From VXNE01 sp965208745 (GTDB taxonomy: Bacteria > Pseudomonadota > Gammaproteobacteria > Pseudomonadales > Azotimanducaceae): a stretch of 64,000 nt of DNA. Each line of letters begins with the position of its first letter. The stretch's first letter is position 1. Shown here piece after piece: positions 36,645-45,511 of the stretch. Position numbers and translations under genes: made by a program. The notes beneath the pieces are model-generated. The model worked only from the letters and a program-made list of their open reading frames with translations, had not been told where the DNA came from and searched no databases. The DNA lies in assembly GCA_965208745.1 (NCBI GenBank), contig CBDBPN010000004.1:2604001-2668000 (forward strand), written 5' to 3'.

Positions 36645-37735
36645 AGCTCGAAGGCGACGACCTGCTGCACCTGGCCACGGGCGCCGCGTTCCTGGGCGCC
36701 GGCGGTGGCGGAGACCCCTATCTCGGACGCCTCCTCGCCCGCGCCGCCATCGACGAGTTCGGCGCGCCGGAACTGTACCGTCCGGAAGACGTGCCCGACA
36801 CGGCCCGCGTCCTGACGATCGCCATGCTCGGCGCCCCGACGATCATGCTGGAGAAGGGGCTCGCCGGCGAAGAGGTGGACCTGGCGATCCGCCGCTTGGA
36901 AGCGCATCTCGGCGAGACCGCGGATTACCTGATGCCGCTGGAGATCGGCGGCATCAACTCGCTCGTCCCCATCATGGCCGCCGCACGGCTCGGTCTCCCC
37001 CTGATCGACGCGGACGGGATGGGCCGGGCGTTTCCGGAACTCCAGATGACCACGTTCAACGCGCACGGGGTCTCCACCACGCCGCTGGCGCTCACGGACG
37101 ACCATGGCACGTGGCTCCTGCTCGAGGCGCGGGACGCCGGGTCGGCGGAGGCGATGATCCGCACGGTGTCCGTCGCGCTCGGCTGCAGCGCGGTGCTGTG
37201 CAGCTATCCGATGACGGGCCGCCACGCGCGGGAGTGCACGGTGCACGGCACGCTGTCCGTAGCCCGGGACGTCGGGCGCGCCATCCACTCCGGTTCGCGG
37301 TCCGCGGACCCGGTGGCCGCGCTGATGGACCGGTTGCGCAGCACCCCCTACTACGCGCAGTGCCGCCTGCTCTTCGACGGCCGCGTCGTCGATGTCCGTC
37401 GCGAGGTGGAAGGCGGCTTCTCGATCGGCTACGTGCGACTCGCGCACCTCGAAGATCGCGCCCGCTCGATGGAGATCGTGTTCCAGAACGAGTTCCTGCT
37501 GGCGCGGGAGGGGGAACGCCTGCGCGCCATCGTCCCGGACCTCGTGTGTCTCGTGGAACGCGAGACGGCGCAGCCGGTGCTGGCGGACCAGGTGCGGTAC
37601 GGGCAGCGCCTGAAGGTGCTCGGCGTGAGCGCGCCGCCCGTGATGCGCTCGCCGGAGTCACTGTCCATCTTCGGCCCGGGGGCGTTCGGGCTGCAAGACG
37701 CGTTTGTGCCGCTGGAGGCGCTGGCGGATGGTTGA
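36641..37735 (+). CDS. DUF917 domain protein (hydantoinase-associated)
   Basis: 364 residues. The N-terminal signature DLLHLATGAAFLGAGGGGDPYLGRLLA is typical of DUF917, and EIGGINSLVPIMAAARLGLPLIDADGMGRAFPEL is the central conserved segment. The family forms heteromeric enzymes with HyuA-like subunits, as in ATP-dependent hydantoinases; the exact reaction here is unknown. It is coupled to the upstream gene by ATGA overlap and is 27 bases from the racemase gene, which has GGAGGGAGGAGAG before its start. Confidence 0.85.
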   Translation: MKLEGDDLLHLATGAAFLGAGGGGDPYLGRLLARAAIDEFGAPELYRPEDVPDTARVLTIAMLGAPTIMLEKGLAGEEVDLAIRRLEAHLGETADYLMPLEIGGINSLVPIMAAARLGLPLIDADGMGRAFPELQMTTFNAHGVSTTPLALTDDHGTWLLLEARDAGSAEAMIRTVSVALGCSAVLCSYPMTGRHARECTVHGTLSVARDVGRAIHSGSRSADPVAALMDRLRSTPYYAQCRLLFDGRVVDVRREVEGGFSIGYVRLAHLEDRARSMEIVFQNEFLLAREGERLRAIVPDLVCLVERETAQPVLADQVRYGQRLKVLGVSAPPVMRSPESLSIFGPGAFGLQDAFVPLEALADG

Positions 37736-37762
37736 GTCCACCGGGAGGGAGGAGAGAGATCG

Positions 37763-38521
37763 ATGAAGACCGTCATTCACATCGTCACGCCGATCGTGAC
37801 GCGCGGGATCCGCACCCTCGGGGACGTGGAGCCGTTCGCGCGCCCGGACCTCGAGTTCCGGCACAGCCTGATCGACAGTGGCACGGCGTCCATCGAGTCC
37901 GGCTTCGACGAGGCCATGAGCCTTCCGGGCACCATCGAGGCGGTGCTGGACGCGGAGCGGGAAGGCGCCTCCGCGATCGTGATCGACTGCATGGGGGACC
38001 CGGGCCTCGCCGCCTGCCGCGAGCTGGCCACGGTGCCGGTGATCGGCCCGTGCCAGACGGCCATGCACACCGCCGCCATCCTGGGACACACGTTCAGTTT
38101 CATCACCGTGCTCGACCGCCTGCGCCCGATGATCGCGGACCTCGTGGCGCGGTATGGGCTCACGGCGAGCTACGCCTCCTTCGAGGCGGTCGACATCCCC
38201 GTGCTCGACATCGGCAAGGACGAATCGCGCCTGCACCGGGCGCTCGCGGAGAAAGGCATGAAGGCGGTGCGCGAGGACCACGCCGGCGCCCTCGTGCTCG
38301 GCTGCACGGGGTTCCTGGGCTGCGCGGAAGCCTTGTCGTGCGCGCTAGCAGACGCGGGGCTCGCGGTGCCCGTCATCGATCCGATCCCGCTTGCCGTGCG
38401 CGTCGCGGACGCGCTGGTGAGAACCGGCCTGAGTCACAGCAAGCGGACGTATCCGGCGCCGCGCGCCAAGCCCATGAAAGGGTACAGCCTGCGGTTGGTG
38501 GGGCAGGCCGGGGGAAGCTGA
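37763..38521 (+). CDS. Aspartate/glutamate (hydantoin) racemase family protein
   Basis: 252 residues with the two catalytic cysteines of the PLP-independent racemases: AIVIDCMGDPG (about residue 75) and LVLGCTGFLG (about 178). Other conserved segments are VPVIGPCQTAMHTAAILGHTFSFITV and VPVIDPIPLAVRVADALV. In hydantoin operons this enzyme converts D- and L-hydantoins, letting a stereospecific hydantoinase use the whole pool. It is the last gene of the hyu-like operon. Confidence 0.88.
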   Translation: MKTVIHIVTPIVTRGIRTLGDVEPFARPDLEFRHSLIDSGTASIESGFDEAMSLPGTIEAVLDAEREGASAIVIDCMGDPGLAACRELATVPVIGPCQTAMHTAAILGHTFSFITVLDRLRPMIADLVARYGLTASYASFEAVDIPVLDIGKDESRLHRALAEKGMKAVREDHAGALVLGCTGFLGCAEALSCALADAGLAVPVIDPIPLAVRVADALVRTGLSHSKRTYPAPRAKPMKGYSLRLVGQAGGS

Positions 38522-38577
38522 GCGCACAGCTCGCGGGTGGCGCGGGGCGGGCGGATGTCCGTAGGCTACCGCCTGTC

Positions 38578-41259
38578 ATGAGCACCGATCGGAACAGACC
38601 CGGCTTTCTTGCCCGCTCCAAGCTGGAGCCGGGCACGGCCGTGGCGGACCGGGTCGAGCGCCGCCTGGAAGCGGAGGGCATCGAGGCGCTTCGGGCGGTA
38701 CGCCTGACGCTCGTGCACGCGCCCGCGGGCTACGGCAAGACCACGACGCTCGGACAATGGTTCCGTCGCCTGCGGGAAGGTGGAGGCCGTGTCGCGTGGC
38801 TGTCGCTCGACGAGTTCGACGCGACGGTGGACCAGTTCGCGGGGAACCTCCTCGAGGCGTGCGCTGAAGCGGGGTTCTTCGATCGCCGACAGTGGATCGA
38901 GGCGGAGGATCCGGACTCGTCGCGCCGCCTGCTCCTCGCCACGCTGTCCGCCTGCGAGGGCGAGCATGTCCTGATCTTTGACGACCTGCACCGCGCCGAG
39001 AGCCCGGACGTCGTGCGCTGCCTGAACCTCCTGGTGGAAGACCTGCCGCGGGGGTTCCGGATCGTACTCGGTACGCGGGCGTTGCCGGCGGAACTGGTGA
39101 CCGCGGACCTCCGCCTGCACGACCGGCTGTTCGAGGTGTCGGACAGCGCACTGCGCTTCTCCGCGGACGACGTGGACGCCTACTTCGGTGCGCGGCTCGG
39201 GACGCGGGACCGGCACGCCGTGATCGAACGCCTTCTGGAACGCACGGAAGGCTGGCCGGCGGCGCTGCAGATGGTCCGCCGCCAGCTCGACGACGGCGAC
39301 GACCTCGAGGCCACCCTGCAGGACCTCTCCGGCCGCAGCGCGGACCTCGCCCGGTACTTTCTCGAGCAGGTGTTCGGCGGCCTGGACGAGGACCAGCAGC
39401 AGTTCCTCCTGCGCACGTCCATCCTGGAGCGCGTCAACGGGGACCTCGGCAGTTGCCTCTACGGCAAGCCCCGGGGATGGCCCGTGCTGGAGGAACTCGA
39501 ACGCCGGGACCTTTTCGTGCACGCCGTGGACGATGCGCGGGAGTGGTTTCGGTACCACGGGCTCTTTCGGGAGTTCCTCCTGGAGCGTCTGCGCCGGGAC
39601 GGGGCGGATCTCGGGGACCTGCACGCGCGCGCGGCGTCGTGGCTCCAGGAGCACGGTCACCTGCTTCCCGCCCTGCAGCATGCCCAGCGGAGCGGGAAAC
39701 CCGAACTCGTCGCGACGATCCTCGAGTCGGTCGGCGGCTGGCTGTTCGCCGTGCAGGGCAACCAGGGGCTCGTGGAACGGGCGCTTAAGTCCCTGGACGA
39801 ACGCGTCATGCGCCGTTTCCCGCGGGTGCGCCTGGCGTCGATCTTCCTCGCGGCCCGGCGCGGTCACCTGGACCAGGCCCTGGCCGAGATGGACGCGCTT
39901 CGGGAGGACGCGCCGGCCGCCGATGCCGAGCTGCACGCGGAGATGGAGATCATGTCGGGACTGCTCGCGCGCTACGGCGACGAGATCGACGAGCGGCAGC
40001 TCCGGATGCTCGAGGGGCTCAGCCAGGAACTGCCGGTGCATCACCACGCGATGCACGCGGTGCGCTGCAACCTGCTGTGCGCGTTCTACGTCAGCACCGG
40101 CCGCTACGACGCCTGCTTCCCGAGCGGCGACCAGGCGATCGCGCACTTCCGGGCGTTCGGGTCCGTGTTCGGCGAGGTCTTCATCTACTTCCACCAGGGC
40201 TACGCGTGCGTGCAGCAGGCGCGGCTGCGGGACGCGGAGGCGCTGTTCCTCGCCGGCTACGACACCGCCCTCGAACGCTTCGGCGCGACGAGCGACCTCG
40301 CGGCGATCGGCGGGGTGTTCCTGGCGCTCGTTCACCACGAGCGCAACCAGGCGGCGCGCGCACAGAAGTTCCTCGACGCGTCGCTCGAACACGTCGAACG
40401 GTTCGACGGGTGGCTGGAGGTGTACGCGGCCGCGTACGGCATCGGGCTCTCGCTGGCCCAGGCGAGCGGCGACGGCTGGCGCTTCGACGAGCTTGTTGGA
40501 CGCGCCCTGGCGACGGCGCGGGAACGGCGGCTGCCACGGCTTGCGCAGTGTGTGTCCGTGCGGCGGGCGGTTCGGGAGTTCGAGACGCTTGAGCCCGAGG
40601 GTGTTGAGGCGCAGTCGGATGAGTGGGCCGGGACGGTTGGGGAAGCGCGTCATCCGGTGGTGCGCCATGAACTCGCGCTTGGGGCTGGCCGGGGGCTGAT
40701 CCGCGCGGGTGCGTGCGAGAATGCCGTAACGCTGCTGCAGGCGGAGGCGGACGCGGCACGCTCGGACGGGCGCGTCCGCACCTGGCTGAGCTGCTCCATC
40801 CTGCTGGCCGGGGCGCTATGGCAACTCGGCCGTCAGCCAGAGGCGATCGCGGCCTTCGAGCCGGCGGTGACGACCTGCCTGTTCGAGGGCATCAAGCAGC
40901 CCTTCGTGGAAGAGAGCGACTGGTTGCCGGAGGTGATGCCGGAGCTCATCGAAGCGGCGTCGGTCCGGCGTACGAACCGCTTGCGGGAAGCGTACCTGGC
41001 GGAACTCCGCGTGGAGCTTCGGGGGAAGCGAGACGTTTGCGGCGGCCGGGGCGACACGGCGGGCGAAGGAATCCTCAGCCGCCGCGAGCGCCAGGCGCTG
41101 GGGCTCCTGATCGAGGGCCTGACCTACGGCGAAATGGCGGCGGAACTCGGCCTGTCCGTCAACACCGTGAAGTTCCACCTCAAGAACCTCTACGGGAAGC
41201 TCGGCGTACGGAACCGGCGCGCGGCGATCCACGCCGCGGCCAAGGCTCGGCTGCTCTAA
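38578..41259 (+). CDS. MalT-type LuxR transcriptional activator
   Basis: 893 residues from ATG 38578. An N-terminal STAND ATPase shows Walker A HAPAGYGKTTTLGQW (about 44-58) and Walker B HVLIFDDLHRAESPDVV. Winged-helix and TPR-like helical repeats follow, and a C-terminal LuxR helix-turn-helix (LSRRERQALGLLIEGLTYGEMAAELGLSVNTVKFHLKNLYGKLG, about 835-878). Members of this family multimerise on binding an inducer and ATP. Its position 57 bases after the racemase gene and 139 bases before a TonB receptor suggests control of one or both. The exact start could be a few codons further in. Confidence 0.88.
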   Translation: MSTDRNRPGFLARSKLEPGTAVADRVERRLEAEGIEALRAVRLTLVHAPAGYGKTTTLGQWFRRLREGGGRVAWLSLDEFDATVDQFAGNLLEACAEAGFFDRRQWIEAEDPDSSRRLLLATLSACEGEHVLIFDDLHRAESPDVVRCLNLLVEDLPRGFRIVLGTRALPAELVTADLRLHDRLFEVSDSALRFSADDVDAYFGARLGTRDRHAVIERLLERTEGWPAALQMVRRQLDDGDDLEATLQDLSGRSADLARYFLEQVFGGLDEDQQQFLLRTSILERVNGDLGSCLYGKPRGWPVLEELERRDLFVHAVDDAREWFRYHGLFREFLLERLRRDGADLGDLHARAASWLQEHGHLLPALQHAQRSGKPELVATILESVGGWLFAVQGNQGLVERALKSLDERVMRRFPRVRLASIFLAARRGHLDQALAEMDALREDAPAADAELHAEMEIMSGLLARYGDEIDERQLRMLEGLSQELPVHHHAMHAVRCNLLCAFYVSTGRYDACFPSGDQAIAHFRAFGSVFGEVFIYFHQGYACVQQARLRDAEALFLAGYDTALERFGATSDLAAIGGVFLALVHHERNQAARAQKFLDASLEHVERFDGWLEVYAAAYGIGLSLAQASGDGWRFDELVGRALATARERRLPRLAQCVSVRRAVREFETLEPEGVEAQSDEWAGTVGEARHPVVRHELALGAGRGLIRAGACENAVTLLQAEADAARSDGRVRTWLSCSILLAGALWQLGRQPEAIAAFEPAVTTCLFEGIKQPFVEESDWLPEVMPELIEAASVRRTNRLREAYLAELRVELRGKRDVCGGRGDTAGEGILSRRERQALGLLIEGLTYGEMAAELGLSVNTVKFHLKNLYGKLGVRNRRAAIHAAAKARLL

Positions 41260-41398
41260 AGCCGTCTTCGGTTGGGTGGGCCCGAACGGGCCTCCGACCG
41301 GACCTACCCTGCCATCGCCCGACACCTACCCGGTCGGTGTGTTCACGGTCGTTTTCGCCGTGTCTATGTTCGGTCTCGTCAGGTAGAGGAGGGGAGAG

Positions 41399-43594
41399 AT
41401 GCTCAACCTGCGGGCGCTTCGAGGGGCTTTCGCCGGCCTCGTTGCCGGGTGTGTGCTCATCCCGGGAACCGTCGTGGCGGAGGAGGCGGACGCGCCGGAC
41501 GGACCGGTCATCGACGAGATCGTCGTCACCGCGCTCAAGCGCGCGCAACCACTGAGCGACGTGGGCGTCTCGGTGACCGCGTTCACCGGCGCGGACCTCG
41601 AGGAACTGGGCCTCGGCGAGCCCGCGGACCTGGCGGCGCAGACCCCCAACCTCAACGCCAACATCGTGTTCGGCAACAGCATTCCGAACATCAGCATCCG
41701 CGGCATCGGCCTGAACGACTACGCGGTCAACAACAACCCCGCGGTCGGCGTCTATGCGGACGAGGTGTACCTGGTCTCCCCCGCCATGCTCTCGTTCCAG
41801 CTCTTCGACCTCGACCGCGTGGAGGTACTCAAGGGTCCCCAGGGGACGCTCTACGGCCGCAACACCACGGCCGGAGCGATCAACTTCGTCAGCCGGCGGC
41901 CCGGCGACGAGTTCGACGCCTACATCGACCTCGGCTACGGCAACCTGGACCGCACCGAGGTCGGCGGCGCCCTCGGCGGACCGCTCGGTGACGGCGGCGT
42001 CTCCGCGCGCATCGCCTTCCGCGCCGACCGGCAGGGCCGTGGCCACCAGCGCAACCGCGCCACCGGGCGCAACGTGGGGGAGGTGGACCGCCTCGCCTGG
42101 CGCGGCATGATCCGCTTCCAGCCGTCGGACGCCGTGGACATCCTCGCGGAGTGGCACGCGGGCCGCGACGACTCCGACACGCTGCTGCTGAAGGTGGACA
42201 ACATCTTCACGCCGGAGGACGACGCGTTCTTCCCGGGCGATCCGCTCAGCTCCGCCGGGCGCCCCGACACGTACATGGATGTCGAGAGCGACGGCGGCGT
42301 GCTCACCGCGCACTGGCGTCCGTCGCCCGGCGTCACCCTCACTTCCATCACGGCGATGGAGGAGTTCTCGCGGAAACACCTGGAGGACCGCGACGGCACG
42401 GCGCTCAACCACCTCGACGGATCGTTCGTGAATGACATCGAGCAGTTCTCGCAGGAAGTGCGGCTGACCTGGGAGACCGACGCGCTCGTGCTCATCGCGG
42501 GCGCGATCTTCGCCACCGACGAGGTCGACACCCGGGACCTCTTCGAGACGGAGGACTTCTTCCTCGCGGGCATCTTCCCCTTCCGGGCCGTCGGCAACGA
42601 GTACCGCCAGGAGACCGACGCGAAGGCCGCCTTCGTGAACGCCGAGTGGCAGTCGAGCCCCGACTGGCGGCTCACGGGCGGCCTGCGCTACACCGACGAG
42701 GACAAGGATTTCTCCAACGCCTTCACGTTCATCTACGTGGACGCGCTGCCGCGCGCCGGCGGGTTCCAGATCGACATCTTCCCGCCCGTGGAGCAGACCT
42801 ACGCGGCGAGCGACGTGTCCGGGCGCATCGGCGTCGACTACACGGGCTGGGAGAACGCGCTGGTCTACCTCAGCCTCGCGAAGGGCTTCAAGTCCGGCAA
42901 CTTCCAGGGGCAGCTCACGTTCAATCCCGCGGATCTCGCGCCGTTCGAGGAGGAGGAAGTGCTCGCGTATGAAGTGGGTTTCAAGGGGCGGCTGGTGGAC
43001 AACGCGCTCTTCCTGACGGCGGCTGCATTCTTCTACGACTACCGGGACGTGCAGATCTACGGATCGATCTACACGGAGCCGATCGATCCGCTGTTCGGGA
43101 TCGACAACGTTGGGGACGCGGAAGTGCGGGGCGCGGAGGTGGATCTTTCCTGGCAACTCACGGGCGACCTGGGCGTGCATCTGGGCGCGGGCGTGCTCGA
43201 CACGGAGATCACGAAGTCCGTGCTGTCCACCGTTGCTTCGGGGAGTTGGCTGCCGAACGCGCCGGAGACGAGTTTCAACGTGCGGGTGGACTACTCGCGG
43301 AGCCTGGCGAACGGGCTGACGTTCGAAGCGCTGGCGCACGCGAGCTACAAGGACGAGGTGGCGTACGACATCGTGCGGGCGCCCCGGGAGACCATCGAGG
43401 ACGGGTACTGGCTCGCCAACCTGCGCCTGGCGCTCCGGAGTTCCGCGGAAGGGCAGGGCTGGGAAATCGCGCTGTGGGGGCGGAACCTGTTCGACGAGGA
43501 GTACCGGGCGCAGGTGCTGACGTCTACGGTGGGCTGGGGTGAGACGTGGGGGATGCCGCGGACGTATGGAGTGAATCTGTCCTGGCGGTGGTAG
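41399..43594 (+). CDS. TonB-dependent outer-membrane receptor
   Basis: 731 residues. A signal peptide (LRALRGAFAGLVAGCVLIPGTVVAEE) precedes a TonB box-like IDEIVVTALKR and a plug domain with ISIRGIGLNDYAVNNNPAVGVYADEVY and VEVLKGPQGTLYGRNTTAGAINFVSRRP. The barrel ends in the aromatic NLSWRW that targets beta-barrels for outer-membrane assembly. The ATG is preceded by GAGGAGGGGAGAG. It resembles the receptors that in marine proteobacteria import large organic substrates and not only iron; placement after the hydantoinase operon and MalT regulator points to uptake of that pathway's substrate. Confidence 0.9.
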   Translation: MLNLRALRGAFAGLVAGCVLIPGTVVAEEADAPDGPVIDEIVVTALKRAQPLSDVGVSVTAFTGADLEELGLGEPADLAAQTPNLNANIVFGNSIPNISIRGIGLNDYAVNNNPAVGVYADEVYLVSPAMLSFQLFDLDRVEVLKGPQGTLYGRNTTAGAINFVSRRPGDEFDAYIDLGYGNLDRTEVGGALGGPLGDGGVSARIAFRADRQGRGHQRNRATGRNVGEVDRLAWRGMIRFQPSDAVDILAEWHAGRDDSDTLLLKVDNIFTPEDDAFFPGDPLSSAGRPDTYMDVESDGGVLTAHWRPSPGVTLTSITAMEEFSRKHLEDRDGTALNHLDGSFVNDIEQFSQEVRLTWETDALVLIAGAIFATDEVDTRDLFETEDFFLAGIFPFRAVGNEYRQETDAKAAFVNAEWQSSPDWRLTGGLRYTDEDKDFSNAFTFIYVDALPRAGGFQIDIFPPVEQTYAASDVSGRIGVDYTGWENALVYLSLAKGFKSGNFQGQLTFNPADLAPFEEEEVLAYEVGFKGRLVDNALFLTAAAFFYDYRDVQIYGSIYTEPIDPLFGIDNVGDAEVRGAEVDLSWQLTGDLGVHLGAGVLDTEITKSVLSTVASGSWLPNAPETSFNVRVDYSRSLANGLTFEALAHASYKDEVAYDIVRAPRETIEDGYWLANLRLALRSSAEGQGWEIALWGRNLFDEEYRAQVLTSTVGWGETWGMPRTYGVNLSWRW

Positions 43595-43713
43595 GCCGTT
43601 GGGGGACGCGTGCCCGTCCGGGTTCACGCGTCGCCGTCACGCACGCGAGGAGTCGCGCCACCTGGGGCCATTCGTGTCTCAGACGGGTCTTCAGGCCGCC
43701 TGAGAAATCGATG

Positions 43714-44235
43714 TCATCGCCGGACGGCGCGGTAGCTGGCCAGCCTCTCGTCGACTGCGCGCGCGGGCAGCCTGCACCGTGGATGTTCCGGGATCGCCTG
43801 CAGACCCTCGTGGAGCAACTCTGCCGGGACGCCAATTCGGTGCATCTCGTCCAGGAGCCAAAGCAGACCGTGACAAGGCACGCCCTTCTCCCTGGCCAAC
43901 GTACGCAGGCGACGGTCGCCGGTGATCAATGTCCCACGACGGGTCGCCGCGACGGCCAGTGCGAACACGTCGGGCAGGGACAGCGCGGGTCTGTCGCGTC
44001 GGCAATCTCGGGCGTACACGACTTCGCCACTCGTGACCTCGGCCACTACCAGGCCAAGCGCGGTCAACTCGTCCCCGCCATGGTCCCTCAGTTCACGCTC
44101 GTACAGCAGGTCGGGAACGACGAAGCGATAGGGTAGTTCGAAGGTTTCATGGAGCAGGTTGCCTCGGGCCAGATCAACCAGCACGGACGTGTCCGCGACG
44201 AGCAGGTCCACGGGCCGTCCCTCATTTCGGCTCAT
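43714..44235 (-). CDS. PIN-domain toxin (RNase)
   Basis: From ATG 44233-44235 the protein is 173 residues and starts MSRNEGRPVDLLVADTSVLVDLARGN, which carries the first catalytic Asp of the PIN fold. The later acidic residues are in LSLPDVFALAVAATRRGTLITGDRRLRTLAREKGV (Asp in PDVFALA and GDRRL). Such proteins are Mg-dependent ribonucleases. Its start overlaps the end of the XRE-ImmA/IrrE gene by 14 bases, so the two are cotranscribed and the regulator probably acts as the antitoxin. Confidence 0.85.
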   Translation of the reverse strand: MSRNEGRPVDLLVADTSVLVDLARGNLLHETFELPYRFVVPDLLYERELRDHGGDELTALGLVVAEVTSGEVVYARDCRRDRPALSLPDVFALAVAATRRGTLITGDRRLRTLAREKGVPCHGLLWLLDEMHRIGVPAELLHEGLQAIPEHPRCRLPARAVDERLASYRAVRR

Positions 44236-45301
44236 CGGACGCGGTGGCGCCGTCCATTCGTCGAGCCAACTCCCACACCGAAACCCCAAGCAGTTCTGCC
44301 GCTCGGGACTCCGAGATCACGTCTTCCGCCAGCGCACGGAAGCAGAGCCGTTCGAACCGCGTGGACCTCTCGGGGGCCAACGGTGCGGGTTCTTCGTACG
44401 GAAAGGTCCGCCAACCACGGCGACCGAACTCTTTGGACAGCCTTCCGTGAAGCGTCGGGCCGATGATGCTCAGGTCTCTGCACCGATGCGTTACCGCCTG
44501 GACGCTCGCGCCAAAGAGGACTTTCAATTCGACGAGTTCTCCTACGCTCAACGCACTGCGGCGCTTGCCGATCTCGGACCAAAGCACCTCGGCAGGCATC
44601 AGAAAAGCGCCCGCAAAGCGATGGGCGACGCGTTCCTCGTCCAGTTTGGGCGACACATCGAGGACGAGGTGACCCAGTTCGTGCGCGACCGTGAACCGTT
44701 GACGCTCGCCCGTGTGGGACCGATTGACCACGACGACGGGCGCGGCCGGGCCTCCGCGGCGGCTGACCCGCGCGGTGAGGCCATCGATGTCGTCGTCGAC
44801 ATCCAGGGTCAGCACCTTGATACCGCGCTCTTCGAGCAACTCCACCAGATTCGGAATCGGGTCCGTTCCCAGCCCCCAGGCACTGCGCAGGCTCCGCGCG
44901 GCGCGGTCGGCCTCGGCCATGTCCGCGACCACCGGATACGGAACCTCCCTCGGCCGGTCCCAGTTGACGCTCGGCAGGCCCAGCAACTCCTCGACGGTCA
45001 GGTAACGTTCCAGGTCGCGCAGCAGCGTGGCCTTCACCCTGGCCTCGGCCCTGCGGGCGGCAATGGCCTTCCTGCGGAACTCGATGTCCTCCAAGACGAT
45101 GTCGTCGTCGGCCAGCAGGTAATCCACCGACACGTCCAACGCGCGCGCCAGCGCGATCAGCGCCATGGAGCCGGGCATGGCCTCGCCGCGCTCGTACTTG
45201 CCGATGGCCTGGGCGCTGACGGCCCGCTCGATCTTCTGCTCGAGCGCCCGTAGCGACATTCCGGACGCTGCCCGTGCGACCTTCAATCTCTCTCCAACCA
45301 T
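44222..45301 (-). CDS. XRE-family regulator with ImmA/IrrE metallopeptidase domain (copy 1)
   Basis: 359 residues. ATG 45299-45301 follows a strong AGGAGGGGG. The N-terminal helix-turn-helix (ERLKVARAASGMSLRALEQKIERAVSAQAIGKYERGEAMPG) binds DNA. A zinc-peptidase domain has HExxH as VAHELGHLVLD (about residue 215), followed by the conserved AHRFAGAFLMPAE. The family includes COG2856 repressor-proteases and antitoxins. It overlaps a PIN toxin gene downstream. A promoter whose -35 hexamer overlaps a perfect palindrome lies about 100 bases upstream, suggesting autorepression. Confidence 0.9.
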   Translation of the reverse strand: MVGERLKVARAASGMSLRALEQKIERAVSAQAIGKYERGEAMPGSMALIALARALDVSVDYLLADDDIVLEDIEFRRKAIAARRAEARVKATLLRDLERYLTVEELLGLPSVNWDRPREVPYPVVADMAEADRAARSLRSAWGLGTDPIPNLVELLEERGIKVLTLDVDDDIDGLTARVSRRGGPAAPVVVVNRSHTGERQRFTVAHELGHLVLDVSPKLDEERVAHRFAGAFLMPAEVLWSEIGKRRSALSVGELVELKVLFGASVQAVTHRCRDLSIIGPTLHGRLSKEFGRRGWRTFPYEEPAPLAPERSTRFERLCFRALAEDVISESRAAELLGVSVWELARRMDGATASDEPK

Positions 45302-45400
45302 GTCCTGCCCCCTCCTGACGTTGTGCGGAACTCCTACTCGCTGATGGATGAGATGTTGCGACCAGAGGGTCTTCCACAGTCGAACGTGACCGATTTACGA

Positions 45401-45439
45401 ACTATATCACTCTGACTCGGTGTGACAACTATAGTTGTC
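45401..45439 (-). promoter_or_regulatory. Promoter and palindromic operator of XRE-ImmA copy 1
   Basis: On the minus strand TTGTCA (45423-45428) and TATAGT (45401-45406) are separated by 16 bases and form a good sigma-70 promoter. The perfect 16-base palindrome GACAACTATAGTTGTC (45424-45439) covers the -35 hexamer. Half-sites resemble the palindrome before the paralogous gene at 46611-46627, which supports binding by these HTH proteins. Confidence 0.7.
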
Positions 45440-45511
45440 GAACGGTGATCGCGTGGGCAATGGTATCTCGGAGGTCGATCAGGGATGAGGCATCGTTGAC
45501 AACGACCTGCC

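Noticed and set aside
37111..38577. A long plus-strand open frame joined to the MalT-type regulator, giving a 1382-residue protein
   Set aside because: The first 489 residues are out-of-frame readings of the DUF917 and racemase genes. The regulator starts at ATG 38578 with a normal N-terminus.
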